This document shows positions 25,001 through 40,000 of a stretch of DNA of 64,000 nucleotides, one piece after another. Origin of the DNA: Sipunculus nudus (lineage: Eukaryota > Annelida > Sipuncula > Golfingiida > Sipunculidae). Location of the stretch: positions 14,413,676 to 14,477,675 of the forward strand of contig CM049311.1 in assembly GCA_026874595.1 (NCBI GenBank). The letters run 5' to 3'. The notes under the pieces were generated by a model, which did not search any database, had not been told where the DNA came from, and saw only the letters and a program-made list of their open reading frames with translations. Each line of letters begins with the position of its first letter. Position 1 is the first letter of the stretch. Both the position numbers and the translations under genes were made by a program.

Positions 25001-28000
25001 AAGGTCTCAAAAATAGGGATAAAATGCGTAAAATTCCAAAAAATATAGGTTGCGCCACCAATCTGCAGGAACAGATGAATCACTCAATGATCAATATGCA
25101 TGCAAAGAAGTCGGCGATCAATGCATTAGTTATTCAGATACTGGAGTTTTTGTATCAAATTTTTAATTATTCTAGGGGGTACTTACAAGCCCCAAAGCTC
25201 AGAGGATATAGGTAAGTGACCCTATTTTAGTTTTCCAAGGAATTTTTTCATGGACTTCCATTGATTTTTAGTTAGAGGTTTCTTAGTCTAGCATTTATGA
25301 TTTGCGGCCTGTTAATGGAGAAATGGACAGATGTCACGACAGACGAACAGATGACGGACAATGAGTGATCATTGTTACTCAGATGACTTTCAGTCAGCTG
25401 AGCTAAAAGCAGGCATTTCCGAGACCTGGCTACAAAGGAGTTCTGTGACAAAAGTCAAGTAGTACCATAGATTAGTATATTAAAATCTAGATTTTAATGA
25501 GGACCTCTACAAATCAAAATACTCAAGTCTTAAAATTCAATGAATTGAATATTTAGTTTAGCTTAATGAATTTTTAAAACAAATTAGTACCCAAATCTTT
25601 TTAAATGGAAATAAAATGGTAAAAATATCTTATGAAGACCAAAATTCAGAAGCTCCAAGCACCATCTTACCTGATCTACAGCACACATTAGGGCTGTCAT
25701 CCCAGCCTTATTTTGAGCATTAATGTTGGCTCCATGTATCGCCAGCAACTCCAAAATATCGTCAAAACCTGTAATGCAGAAAGAAAGGTGATTATTTAAA
25801 TAAAAGTGTAAAAGTAACAAGGGTCCAGAGGCACAAATAGTCCCCTTTCCCATGCATAACTCAAACGTGTGGTATTTTCTGTGACATGCTTCCCCATGGG
25901 ATTGGCTGAAATAGGAAAATTCAGGGTCCATAGAAATAAACATGGAACAAATCTACTGAACCATTCTTTAGGTATGGGTGATTACATGCAAAAATGGCCA
26001 AAATGGACCGATTCAAGGTTAAATTCAATCTCACAATAAAGATCATGACCCCATTTTAAATAGGCTACGTCCCCTGGCACATTTCTATTCACTTGCAAAA
26101 TTTGAAAAAGATCAGTCAGACCCTTCTTGAGTTATCTGCCTCACAAGTTTTGTCTGCGGCAATGTGATCATATCAAAACCATAGTATCCCTGACTTCTCA
26201 GTCGGGGGAAACAATAAACCATTCACTTACATTTTATTTCTGTTTAAATGCATATTTAAGTAACATGCATTTTATTTCTCCTACTCCAGGATAGATATGA
26301 CCAAGGTACATGCATGATATAGTTGACATTTCCTGACTACTTCAAGAACAAGGTCTTCAGGCCTAATGCGAACCTGTGCAAAGTTTGGGAGTATGGATGG
26401 GGGTTTATTTTTTAAATTTGATATTGATCCTATTAAGTCCTGCATATCTACCTTAGTCATTATGATTTTGGCAAAATGGAGGTTTTCGGACCTGCAAGTT
26501 TCAGACTAGGACATTGTAAAACTAGAATATGGGTAGTCGACTATATGTATCCGAAGAAATCAGAGTTGGAAGGGTGAAGTGAGGCATGGATTAAGTGGCA
26601 AGGGGAATAGAGTGAGGTGTGTTGCATAGTAGCATGGATGTCTGCAGCGTAAACGTGAATGTAGGTGGTGCCACCTGTCATAAAATCGAGAAAATTGTCC
26701 AGGATGTATAAACCTGCAAAATTTCAGGTGGATAAGTCAAACTACTGCTGAGATATGAGTGATTTTATCCCAAGGCAGATGGACAGATGGACGCTGTGCA
26801 TAAATGGTTGCAGGTGCACCACCAGTTTTGCCTATGATGAAGAGCTATATGAGATCTATACACATGCAAAATTCTAGCCCAATCGGTCAAATGGTTCCTG
26901 AGATATGAGCTTGGATGTCTGCAGAGTAAACCTGAATGTAGGTGGCACCACCTGTCATAAAATCAAGACAGCTGTCCAGGATGTATAAACCTGCAAAATT
27001 TCAGGTGAATAATTTAAACCACTGCTGAAATATGAGTGATTTTATTCCAAGGCAGATGAACAGATGGACACTGTGCATAAATGGTTGCAGGTGCCGCTAC
27101 GAGTTTTGCCTATGATGAAGAGCTATGTGAGATCTATACTCATGCAAAATTTTGGCCCAATCGGTCAAACGGTTCCTGAAATATGAGCTTGGATGTCAGC
27201 AGAGTAAATCTGAATGTAGGTGGCGCCACCTGTCATAAAATCGAGAAAGCTGTCCAGGATGTGGTAACCTGCAAAATTTCAGGTGAATAAGTCAAACTAC
27301 TGCTGAGATGAGTGATTTTATCTCAAGGCAGATGAACAGATGGATGCTGTGCATAAATGGTTGCAAGTGGCGCCACCAGTTTTGCCTATGATGAAGAGCT
27401 ATGTGAGATCTATACACTTGCAAATTTTGGCCCAATCGGTCAGACAGTTCCCGAGATATGAGCTTGGATGTCTGCAGAGTAAACCTGAATGTAGGTGGCG
27501 CCACCTGTCATAAAATCGTGAAAGCTGACCATGATGTATAAACCTGCAAAATTTTAGGTGAATATGTCAAACCACTGCTGAGATAAGAGTGATTTTATCC
27601 CAAGGCAGATGAACAGATGGACGCTGTGTATAAATGTTAGCAGGTGGCTCCATCAGTTTTGTCTATGATGAAGAGCTATGTGTGATCTATACACATGCAA
27701 AATTTTGGCCCAATCGGTCAAACCGTTTCCGAGATATGAGCTTGGATGTCTGCAGAGTAAACCTGAATGTACGTGGCGCCACCAGTCATAAAATCTAGAA
27801 AGCTGTCCAGGATGTATAAACCTGCAAAATTTCAGGTGGATAAGTCAAACCACTTCTTAGATATGAGTGATATTATCCCAAGGCAGATGAACAGATGGAT
27901 GCTGTGCAAAAATGGTTGCAGATGGCATCACCATTTTTAGTGTATGTTATAAAGCTATCAAACGGCTACATTTGTGTAAAATTTTTAGCCTGATCAGTCA

Positions 28001-31000
28001 AACGGTTCCCGAGATGTGTGGGTTTATGTGTAAAAACAGACGCACAAATGGATGCTGGGCAGCAAGGAAAGGTCAGAGGTCAACAAAAAATGAGGGTGCA
28101 GCAGTTCACATGTGACCTGATGATAAACCTGATTTGCTTAAAATGCAGACCAAGTTTTTTCTGAAAGATATAGTTCTAATAATTTCGGAATTCTGCATCT
28201 ATACATTGTGTCTAGACGTCTAGACGCTTTGTCTAGACATCTAGACACATTGTCTAGACACCCACCAGAGCCAGGTCAGTTGCCATGGTAATGTCTGGAC
28301 CCCACCTGTTTGTACTGAGTGACCCCTTGACTTGGCTGCTGAAACGCAGCACAGGGTCAAATCTGTTTTCAAACACAGAAAGCCTTTTTCAATTAGCTAC
28401 AATGCTTTTTTAAAGCTGTATTTACCCAATCTATTGTTATAAAACTGGCAGAATCCTACCATAGAATAATTCTTGTAAAGTTTAAACCAATCAGCTTAAC
28501 AGTTTCATCATAAATCAGGGTATAAGCTGGAAGAGTTTAGAATTACATTTTCGCTAGTAAAAAACACATCAATGTAGGTGGCACCACCAATACCTCAATT
28601 TCAGATATGACATATGTGACAAACATTGGTATAAAATTTGGTGATGATAGCTTTAGCCGTTTCTGAGATTTTAATTTTAGTCAGCTTTTTTGGACACATC
28701 AGTAAGTTCAACCTCCTGTAACTCGGCCAAAAATCTCCAAACTCGAACCATTCAAACGAACTTGAGAGAGATTGTTTCAGGGATCATTTCTGTGAAATAT
28801 TGGACAATTTGGCTGGACAGTTTCGGAGAAGAAGATTTTTAAAGCTTTTTTAGCTTTTTCCCTATAAAATCTAAGAAAATGCAGTTAGAAAAAAAATAAA
28901 CAAAATTCGATAGAGTTTTTCAGATGACCGATTATTTGCAAAAATTTGGTGATGCTAGCTTCTGCCGTTTTTGAGATAGCTATGGTTAACGTACAGACAA
29001 CGCACGACGGACAACGCCGCACCATCGCATAAGCTCACAGGTTCGCTAAAAACTAGAACATACCATTTTACCTCACAGAGACGACACGACCACATGTGGT
29101 ACCATCTGCTGGTGAGATATCAAACAGCAGTCACATGATGCTTGTGTCTGCCCAACATGGTAATAATCTTTGCAGCAGCTCACAAGATAAAAGATGGCAG
29201 ATTTTGCACAAAAATGGAATTATGAAAATACTTATCAAACCATCATATTGATGGTATAACCTAATAATTCTATTTAATATAGTATTCATTGAATTGCCTT
29301 AGCTCCAAGGAATCCTTGCATATAATATGAAAGTGTTTTTATTCACAGACTTATCTGAAGGAAAGTGAAAAAGACCATTTTGGAGTGCAGAAAATTGTTA
29401 AACAGACACTGTGCCACCTGCAGGTTATAATCACATGTCCATAATGTGCTGATTAAAACTGTTACACTGGTAAAGAAAGCAGCAAGGGCCTTAGAGATAC
29501 GTGTTATAAGAATGTGTGTATGTGTGGGGGGGGGGGGGGATGGATGGATGGATGGACAAGGACCATTTTAGTTGTCCCTCCATCCTATGGGAGAAGATTA
29601 AAAATATCAAATATTATAGGTACAATCAAAATAAATAATTGGTCAAAGGTATAAAAATATATGTGTCTTATATAAGATGTTGTTGTTGACTGCTAATTTG
29701 TTCAAAACAGATATACTCCAGATTACACTGGTATCTTACTAAAATATATAACTATACCTCTACCACAATTACGTACAAATTCCAGGCCTTGACAAACTAA
29801 TAACAAAATTCAATTCAGGTAAATTTAATACAAAGTAAATCAAATATTGCATTACTGACAAATGGTATCACACAAATTAATTATCTGACCGGGCAATACA
29901 TATCAGAAGAAATGATCCTATTGGATGTTTGAAAAGAGAGACTATTCACCATTGTATGCTGACACCATGGCTAATGTCATGCCGTTCAGGTCCTGGTTCT
30001 CTAGGTTATATGGGCGGTGACTTTTCAAGGCTCGCCGTACTTTGTAGTAGTCCCCGTCTCTCACAGCCTGCCAAAGCTCACCTGCAATCATGAAGATGTG
30101 CATCTAATGCAAATTCAATTATATGCTATTTAGTTGGAAACCATTTGTTTAGAGATTTAGCAGATTTCTTGCAAATCTGGAACAAATGTGGTAATTAATT
30201 ACAAGGAAACCAATGGACAAAACCTTAACCAATTTTTGCATTTAAAAAAATTTTATAAACAAAAAAAATTAAATTCTTTAAGAACCTTGTCTTTTATCAT
30301 TTCAATAATATTACTACAGGATATTGCACAAAGGTCACTTTTACTGGCATAAATGTGTCAAGCATTCCTTTTAGTACTAGCATAAATTTTTCAAATAAAA
30401 TCTTTATTCTTTAGCAGAAAAAGGTGCCATTGTCAGAAAATTACACATGGGAAAAGTTGATCTGTAAAACAGATCTAGTTTGTCCCCCGCCTGTTGTTGG
30501 AATAGCTGGAAAAAAGTTGTGAATTCATGTATGAAATTTGAGATGGGTCAATGTCACACACCAAGATTACCTCTGAATTATTGCGTTAACTCCAATTTAG
30601 CATTATCGCCATTGTGACCTTGAAAAATGTGTCAAGGTCATCCATGTTCTTACTCAACTTAGTCCTTGATAAGGTGCACCAAAGCTGTAAGTTTGGTGAC
30701 TGTACCTCATTCTTTTTGAGTTATTGTGTTAACAAATGTGTGACGGTTGGACTGATTGACAGACGCTCATTATTTCTATGTTCCCATTGCGGGGGACAAT
30801 AACTCTTCTTTAGGAAGAAGACCTGCATATAACTTTGTTTTCTCTGACACATTAAACCCTTATCAGGACACTAGCACCATTAGACCCTAAAATAACCACA
30901 GCCTCAGGTCAGGGCTGGAAACTGCTGTGAGCAGAAGCTACACTCAGTTCTGATATTGAGTTGACAAAGTGTATGCAGCTACCATATCAAGATCAGCATT

Positions 31001-34000
31001 GGCTTGTAACAGCTCAGATGATAAGATCTGGCAGCTGACAGCACAGCACTCATTGGTCAAGACAACACGGTATCCCCCCCCCCCCCCCCCCAGTATGATT
31101 TAGCAGGTGAAAAAGGTTTCATCATTGGAGACTTACCTGGTTGTACCGCTGGGGCAAGTTTGTCTTCTTCATCATGATCCTGCAACCACAAGACATTACA
31201 ACTACCTGTATATGCCATGGTATATATTAAATCACAAATCACTTAAAATGTATAGCACAAGTCTCTGCCATTAAATGGTAAATTGTGATTTTCAATACTG
31301 TTGGTGATCAATGTAAATGCTGGTTATCTGATTTAAGATGCATAGCTTTCAAGTGCTTGTTCAATGCAACTTCTGCAGTTGGACATCAAACAACTAATAA
31401 GGACTGTCGAGCATTCCATTTTCTGTGACAGCAATCATTAATTCTTGTGGTCTTGAAATAATAGTTTCTGAAGAGTTTTACCATAACAAAGGTTAAAATT
31501 GGCATTAAATAATATAATATCAGTGACTACTCACTTTTACAAGATCTTCAGGTCCAAAATCAAATTCCATATCAAACTCCAATTCATCTGGTTCTGTCAG
31601 AGTCTCTGCTGTGACAAAAACAATAAAATAATATCATTAATCATGACCAATCTAGCTCAACAAAATTCTAGTAAGACCACTACTTGGAGGGCAGTCGACA
31701 CCAGGAAATCAAGCACTTGGTTCTCTAAATATTTACACTCAGCTTATAAGTTTTAACTTTTAAATTAATCCTGTTAAACTTTTCAATACTGAAGCATTTG
31801 AGCTTCATTCCTGGTTAGGAATTAAGCAGAACTTGAAGAGGAAAAAAAAAATATCAAATCTTAAGACAACAGTCTCTCTCTACAACAAACTGATGAATGA
31901 CTACCTTGATTTTCTATGACAACTGGTACAGTCATCTTTGGCCTCTTTAAGTTCTCGTTGTTATTAGAATCCTCCTGGCTTAGTCTTTTCCTTTGGTCTA
32001 CAGGAGATGTCCTTATTCCAAGTGGTCGCGGAGAACTGGACGGACTTCGACGGGCCACATTTGACACACATACTGGTATGGATTGGCCTGTTGCATAAAA
32101 CGAATATGTATTATTATCACAAAATATCTCACAATTAAGACAAATGTTAACTGACTGTATCATTTATCATGAACTTATAATTACATCTGACAATCAACTT
32201 ATTCAACTACAGGTGGAAATTTACATAATCTAAATACAGTGGAGCAACCTTTATTAAAATTTCATGGGGGACTAAGATATTGTTCATATAAAGGCACGAA
32301 TGGGGAAATGGTCATAAAACCATCACAGCATTAGTGTCATCAATCAAGTGAGGTTAGACTGTGATGGTAAGCTGTCCATGGCTAGAGTATAAAGGAATAT
32401 ACAAGTGACCAAGGGATCATGACGCTCAGCTGACTAGGAGCTGAGATTTTTCATGGACCTCCCTGGATGTCTAGTTACAAGATTCCAAGTCCAACGGTTA
32501 TGATTTGTGCCTGGTTAACAGACAGACAGACAGACGGATGGACAGACAATCAATCAGACAGACAAAGAGTGATTGCAATAGTTCAGATGACCTTCAGTTA
32601 GCTAAGCTAAAAATTGAATAATTCCTGCATAAGAACTGTTTACTTCTATGTGATAAAAAAACTCAATTTAAATTATTCCCCTCAATTTAGTCAGAATATT
32701 TGCCACTGATTTACAAGCAATCTCCTACATCTGCCTCAGAACTGTATTCTTTGGGTTGCCAAACAACTAAAATGACATTTGTACATTATTTATCAAATTC
32801 ATGGCCAAATCTAAGATTCTTTAGGGGGTCCGGGGTTGCTGGGGAGTGATCTATGGAAAGGCCAACAAAACATGGGAAACTTTGCAGCAAGAAAAATCAG
32901 CAGAGAGCTTAAAATGATCATTTAGAATATATTTAACTGTCATCCAGTAATTAAAGCTACTCACCAACTTGCTGTGGTTGGGGGCTTTCTGTTGTTGGGG
33001 AGGGTACAATGTAACAGCTACTTGAGGAACTTCCACTGTTTTCCAGCTGCAAAAAAAGATGTTATAACAGTATTACTGGAACATAGGCAACCTTACCTGT
33101 CCTGTAGAAAGGAAATGTGACCGATTTATTATTTTTGTAAAATTTACATGCTTCAAGTTATCCATGCTTCATTCAACACCTTTCTATTATGGGCATCTCT
33201 CTGTTACAGGCACCTTACAACTCTCTATTACAGGCACATTACTATTATGGAAAACTCTATTACAGGCGCATCTCTAAAATTATAGACAACTCTCTATAAC
33301 AGGCACATTACTATTATGGACAACTCTTTTACAGGCACATCTCTATTATGGACAACTCTCTATAACAGGCACGTTTCCCTTATGGAAAATTTTATAACAG
33401 GTGCGTCTCTATTAAGGACAACTCTTTATAACAGGCACATCTCTATTATGGACATCTCTCTATTTTAAGACACATCTCTATTACGGACAAATTACCATGT
33501 ACCAACAATGTCAAAAATTTGGAGATTCAAATGTTATAATAAATTAATCACAGAATGTCACATGATAACATTATTCTAACAAACAGTGCATTATAATTTT
33601 AATGGATGTATGGGTTGTATATTAGTCACTGAGAATCTTTGATATGCACAGATAACACAGATGACTGTAAATTTTGATGAAGACCTACCTGCTCTTGTGG
33701 ACGTTGACTTGGGCTACACACAGGCGTGACATTTTCCAGCCCCGTTTCTAAGGAGCTATTCTGCAGGTTACTAGAGGACTGTGTATTGCTGTCTGTGTGC
33801 TGATCATGTGACATGTCATGTGACGCTCCATTCTCTTGTGATGTATTACTGTGCACATCCTCTGACAAACTGACTGAAGGATTTTGGTCCGCAGTATCAA
33901 TTTCTTGGTCACAATGTGTCTCTATAGATGGATTATTTGCAGGATTTTCTGTATAATCTTTGGCTTCTTCTTTAATTTCAACCTTTTCACTGTCTATTTC

Positions 34001-37000
34001 ATCACATTTACACTCTACATCATTTTTATCTGTGTGACTCTCAGTGGCTGTTATATGTTCTACATTTTCTAATGGTGACATTTCAATTTTAATTTCTCGG
34101 TGGACCTGACTGATCCCACCTGAGTCCACAACACAGGTAGCATCTGGTGTGTCTTTTGACAGTTTTCTACCTCTCTTTCTCCCACGTCCTATATTTGTGC
34201 CAGGGTGACTTTCTTTACTACACAAGCCTTTTTGCGTATTTCTCAATCCTCCTCTGCCTCTGCCTGCAGCTGACATTTCATCAGACTCCATGAAATCGGA
34301 ATGAGCAGGATTTTTGCGCTTTTTACTCTTTTCTGGATTTTCCAGCTTCACCTCAGGGACCTCACCTTTACGCCCGCCACCTTTAACTTTAGAATACATG
34401 TCACTTCCAAATACATTGACTTTACCCTGTTCTAAGTCACGCCAAAATTTGTCTTTCAGGGTGTCTGCCTCATCATCTGAAGCTGTCACTATGATATATG
34501 ATGGCTTTTTCTTGCCCTTTTTGCTCTTTTTATCTTCGTCACTGGAGCCACTTTCATCAGAGCGCTAAAGCAAACAAATCCAGGTATCTTACTAGTTCAT
34601 GCATAATTATCAAAGATTCTGATAAATGTTACTGTATAAACAGTTGACTGTAACACTTGTAAGTGCATCACTTTATTTGCTTTATCATGAATTGATAAAA
34701 TTTATGGAATACCATTATTATATTGCATGCAGTAAACTGACAAACTTGTCCAAACTTATGATAAACCATAGTGTTCCCACATCTCTCATGTCTGAAGAAG
34801 ATGAAGGGGGCTTATTGATAAACCATACTTATTCAGTAAAGATAACTATAGTATAGTAAAATACTAAATATAATTAAGTTTAATCCAAAGGTACACATAC
34901 AATAGGAATGATATGATATTAAGGGGGCTTATGGGTTTCAGGTTTATATGTAGTTATGCATGGAGCTAGGAAACAAGAGGTCATCACCTGTCTGTCCTGT
35001 CATTTAGACATTAGACTGACTCTCTTAGGTTCTTGCGAGATATTACTACAGTGGAACCTGTCTGAAAGACCACCTGTCTATTAAGACCACCCTTGAGCGA
35101 ACCAAAACCATTAACACTGGTTATAACTGACTTCTCTAATAAGACCACATGTGAGTTAAGACCAATTTTGCTGAGTCTCAGCTGTGGTTTTATAACCTAG
35201 GCTTTACGGTATTATGCTATGAAGCATCAGCGGGTTTAGACCTGCAGCTTCCAAGTCCAATGCCTTAACCACTATGTGATGTCCTACCCCAAGCTTGATT
35301 TCAGTTAAAGACATACTTACAGGTTCTTTTTTTCTTTTGCGGTGTTCTTCAACATATGCATCAATCATATCAGCACAGCTGAGCAAATTTTCATACGGCT
35401 CCCATGTATCCCAAGCAGGACTGTACCCTGCCCAGCGTACTTTATACAGCGTCTTACCCTGCAATCAAACAGATAATGTTATCACTTATATTACAAGCAT
35501 CACAATCAATATGGAAACTTTACATTTCCAGTAATGGTAATTCATCATCTGAAGTGAAAATCTCACATAACAGGTCACTCTGCCCTCATACTTTAAAAAA
35601 GTTGAGCTACAATATAAACATATTTCAGCAATGGCAGACTCAATTCCAGAAATTAAATTAATAGCAATAATACTGAAACAGTCAAACCAGTGTGTATTTA
35701 ATGGTACGTACAAACACAGACTTGCAAAAGTGCTACACCTAGCACAGGTGCATCAGCTGCTCCACAAACAGAGAAAATTACAATGTCCCCATATGTGGAC
35801 AGACAGCCTCTGTATGCCAAGCAAAAGAGCTTCGTACAATTACTAGGATCTTATCAAATGTTCCACTACTACAGCATTCTCTGCAATACACACCTCTTGA
35901 TAATACAGATAATGAAGACAAGGAAATGTGTTATTTTATATTAAATGATCATAGTGACTTTAGGTGTATACATGTAAATTAATTCTTTCTCAAAATTATT
36001 ATTGCATAAGGTCATGTGTTTCAGAATTTGGTCAACTTATGCTTATTGCTTGCCAGTAATAAAGCGACACTGCATTGTGTAATATTTGCTTGATAACATG
36101 TAAAGTGAATAGCATATAATCTGATAAATATACATTTCCAGTAGCGTTATCTGATCACCTAAGGATGGTTAAAATTCTCCTCACAGGTGCCTCTCACTCA
36201 ATGTCTCATAAGAGAGACCTCCAATTTATATGTTCAGAATTCCTTAGCAAATCACAAAACAGCGGTGCTCTATATTCATGTACAAAGTGCAGAAATATAT
36301 TTCAATAATGGCCCATGGTTGACAAAGTTGAGTGCAATACTAGAAAATTCAGTCATTACAAATGCAGTATTTTAAAGACTGGTATATATGGAGGACCAAT
36401 AAAATGAATAAATACAGTATTAATATGAACAAAAATCATATAAAATAAAAATAATATAAGAAGGATCAAATAGTGTCAACTTGAGGAAACAAATAACTGA
36501 TTTGTGACTATGCTAGAAGTAACACAGATGCCAAACTGAGTAAACCATATTATTACAGGTATGTTGTTCTCATATAAAGACAAATGAGCTCTTGTTTGCA
36601 AAACTGAAGTGTTTCAGATCTTATCATTGAGCCACTACAAAGTACTGAGCACCAAATATTTTATGACTTAATGTCACTATAAATACAGATAAAGCAAACA
36701 AGGAAATATATTGTTTGCTTCAACATTTAAAATGGGTCAAGTGTATACTTCATTCTCAAACTTATGATCCACAAACTCAAACACAGAATATAAGGCTTGC
36801 CAAAGATAGATGTCTAAATGACCAAAAAAAAGTGCTGCAGAAAAAAAGAGTAAATGTCTTTGAAATAAAATGTGAAAAAAGGGTAAAATTAGCATCAATT
36901 CCCAAATTTTTTATAACTGACTGAATAAAGATGTGCTTTGCATGGCACAATTGTACATGTACATGGATGCACATCATTCCCAAAGTCAGAAATATATAAA

Positions 37001-40000
37001 TGGCACACATCTAAATTCATGAAGTTGAGGGCATTTTCCACGTTGTGACACATGCTGCACCTTTGCACACACAAAGATGCTGAATCTCCCATTCTTGTTC
37101 TAACTGGACTGTTTAGGCAGGAGAGAAATAGTATATATTGGAATGCTGGCAGGCCTAGAATATGGTTAACTGATACCTGACTCAGTGACTAGGTACAGCG
37201 TGTGATATATACTATGCTTGATAATACTCATAGGGGTTAAACAGAAGTCCAATATTTGGACTCTTGGGCTAATACTAGGACTCTTATTGTTAACTGTTTA
37301 TCTCAATCTGTCATCAAGTGTTAAATGCAATTAAAGCTGTAACAGGTTGATGACACCCTAGTGAGCTACCCCTGAGGTAAAGTGTTATAAACAGATTAGC
37401 AAAGAGTTCATGACACACAGATGAAAACTGTGGAAGCCCTGGTGTTTACTCAGCCTTCCACACCTGTATATTTTCTAGATTGTAACAGCAGAATTTGCAG
37501 ATTCGTTGTTACATTTGAGTTCAATTAACTAAAAATTAACACACTGCTTAGACCCGTAAGGACCTCTTCACAGTGTATACAGATTAGCTACCACGTTATC
37601 TTGTAATCCTGTTTATATAAATATGTTAAAACAAGCATGACATGGTGTGGATGCTATGCCATAGTTTCAGAAGTTTGATGACTGTTATGTTATCACTGAT
37701 CTTACTGTCTGCATATATCTAACACTTAAAATCTAATAAAGATTTCTTTATGTCAAAATCTTGTTAAGAACACTGGATTCATATTTGCAGGGTTAGAATT
37801 TCAATATTTTCCCAGTATTTTGCCAGAGTACTATTTATGGATCTCATTATAAAGTTATCTTCCTACAGATTATATTCATTATTTTACAAATTAAATAAAA
37901 AAATATATTAAAAAAATCACATCAGATGCATGAATTTAGCAGTAAATTATTCTTTAAAATTATTGCAAGTAAACATAAAAAGATTTGCTATTATTTATAT
38001 TACAATATTAACATATAATTAAGCTAGGGTGACATAAAGCTCAATCAATATCTGTAACATCCATTTCTTTTGCCTTTCAACACTACAGACATGGATGATG
38101 TATATAGATCCTAACCTGGCTATAACCTAAAGTGCCTGTTCACCTGTATTAGGCCATTTAGATGGGAATATATCTATTATTCATGGTTTTACTTTCATAA
38201 TAATTCATGGTTTATAATGCAAATTTGAAACCCTTGCAAACAAAAAGCCAACAACAGTATTTGTGCATTTTATGGTTTCAGTTTTCCTTAACAATTTTTT
38301 CACAGGTTGTTGAGCTGGAAAAACGTTAATAAATTGGAAACCATTAACAACTGAATCAGTCTGGGATATATAGGACAAGTGGATTCATCTCTCAGCTGTG
38401 CACAATACATAAAATATGACAATAAAAATTTGGATAAGGAAACTACTGCATACAAATATATATGTCACATTAAATGTAGAAAAGCATCGCTATCTGGACT
38501 AAACTGCACCCTGTAACCACATCCATGTTATCATGGCCCAGGACTTGAAACATCTTAACTGATGAAGAATTGACACAAACATACACACTTAGACTTTATC
38601 TCAGTAGACTAACCTGAGCAAAGTGTAATGTTCACAACATTACCCCCAGTGCTCTAAGTTATCATAACATTGTTACAGACTTCACATCCCATGAACAACC
38701 AAGATGATCACACGGCACCTGTGTGATGGGGGCATCAATGTGATAGATACTTCAGAGAGGATATGGGCATAATATTTAGTATAGCACCCTAATTTGATTA
38801 CACTTGTAATAAACTCTACAGAAACATACACATGTACTAACATGCTTTAACAGGTTGCAGATATAAGTAAAACTATCAGGTTTAACTAATTCTGAATGAA
38901 TTTCTTTTGCTTTAGTTAACTTTTATAACTTGATAGGTGCCAATGAATTATCACTTTCCAACTCTATGTGCTTTATCCATAACTGGTCCATATTGCCAAG
39001 CCATCAATTTACTGCTAAATTGCTTATGTGGATTTAGTTCATTGGGCTGGTCATCTCTTGTGACTTGTTTTGCCTATTAGTGTGCCCTCATCACTGAGGA
39101 AACTGTTTACATTTGATTTGATTAACAAAGTCATGTAACTGAATCATACACTGACCAATACCTAGCTTAAGTAATTCTGACATTAGAGTATGTCAATCTG
39201 GGTCCTAACTTGAGCTGGACACTCATTAGCACAGAAGAAACTGACAATCCCCACTTTGTTAGCTTATATACACTATGGATTCTAATTAATTAATATGATC
39301 ACTGAATGAATACAAGGTTAAATAGTTTTGTAACAGAATGTACTACAAATTCAAGAAGACTTCCAAAGTTTGACGTCTACCAATGACTGAAAAACCCTGT
39401 GTATTTTTCCCTTATATCTATTACAAGGCAGTTGATTTAGGATCAAATTCTATTGCAAACAGTGCCAAATGCAGCAATTTTCCAGTCTTACCATGTTTCT
39501 AAAAATATGTTGTAACATAGTATAATAAATATGATAAAGAAAAAAGTATCTGTCTCCATGTTTCTGAAAGGTATGGCAATTGACCTATCAGCAGCTTTTG
39601 ATCTAGTAGATCATTCTATTTTACTGTCTGTTCTTAATAAGGTTCCGAATTGAAGGAAAAGCACTTGACTGGTTTAAAAGTTACCTTCACCCAAGGTCAT
39701 GCCACGTTAACATTGGGAAACAACATTCCAAGGACAAAAGTTTGTATTTTTCTGTACCACAAGTAGTTATGCTGGACCAGTTCTATATTTAGCCTATGCA
39801 AGCACATTCAAGATATAATTCCCTGACATATCAATCTTCATGGTTATGCAGACAACCATGTAATAAAGAATTCCTTCAATCCAAATGACCACCAGGCAGA
39901 GATGAGTACTATATCCAGCCTTGTATCATAAGGACATTAACACATGGATGGATGAAAACCGGTTAAAAATGAACAACTCCAAAACTGAATTTATTTTGTT

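Larger units (their letters stand above)
23880..25412. repeat. GCTGAGCTAAAA-ended repeat array with inverted AGGTCA palindromes
   Basis: Repeated phrases include GACCTAATTTCAGGTTTCCA (near 24,236, 24,389, 24,546, 24,878), TCAATGCATTAGTTATTCAG (twice) and CAGTCAGCTGAGCTAAAA (near 24,086 and 25,391). Two positions carry AGGTCACCATGACCT. It sits in MPP8 intron 9. The units are diverged and of uneven length. Confidence 0.78.

Noticed and set aside
26640-28030. CRISPR-like array
   Set aside because: Units are 277 bp with similar rather than unique spacers, and this is an animal intron.
33626-34489. Single-exon 287-codon protein with its own start
   Set aside because: It is the interior of MPP8 exon 3. 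The first codon is GTG inside the exon, and both ends have splice sites that keep the MPP8 frame.
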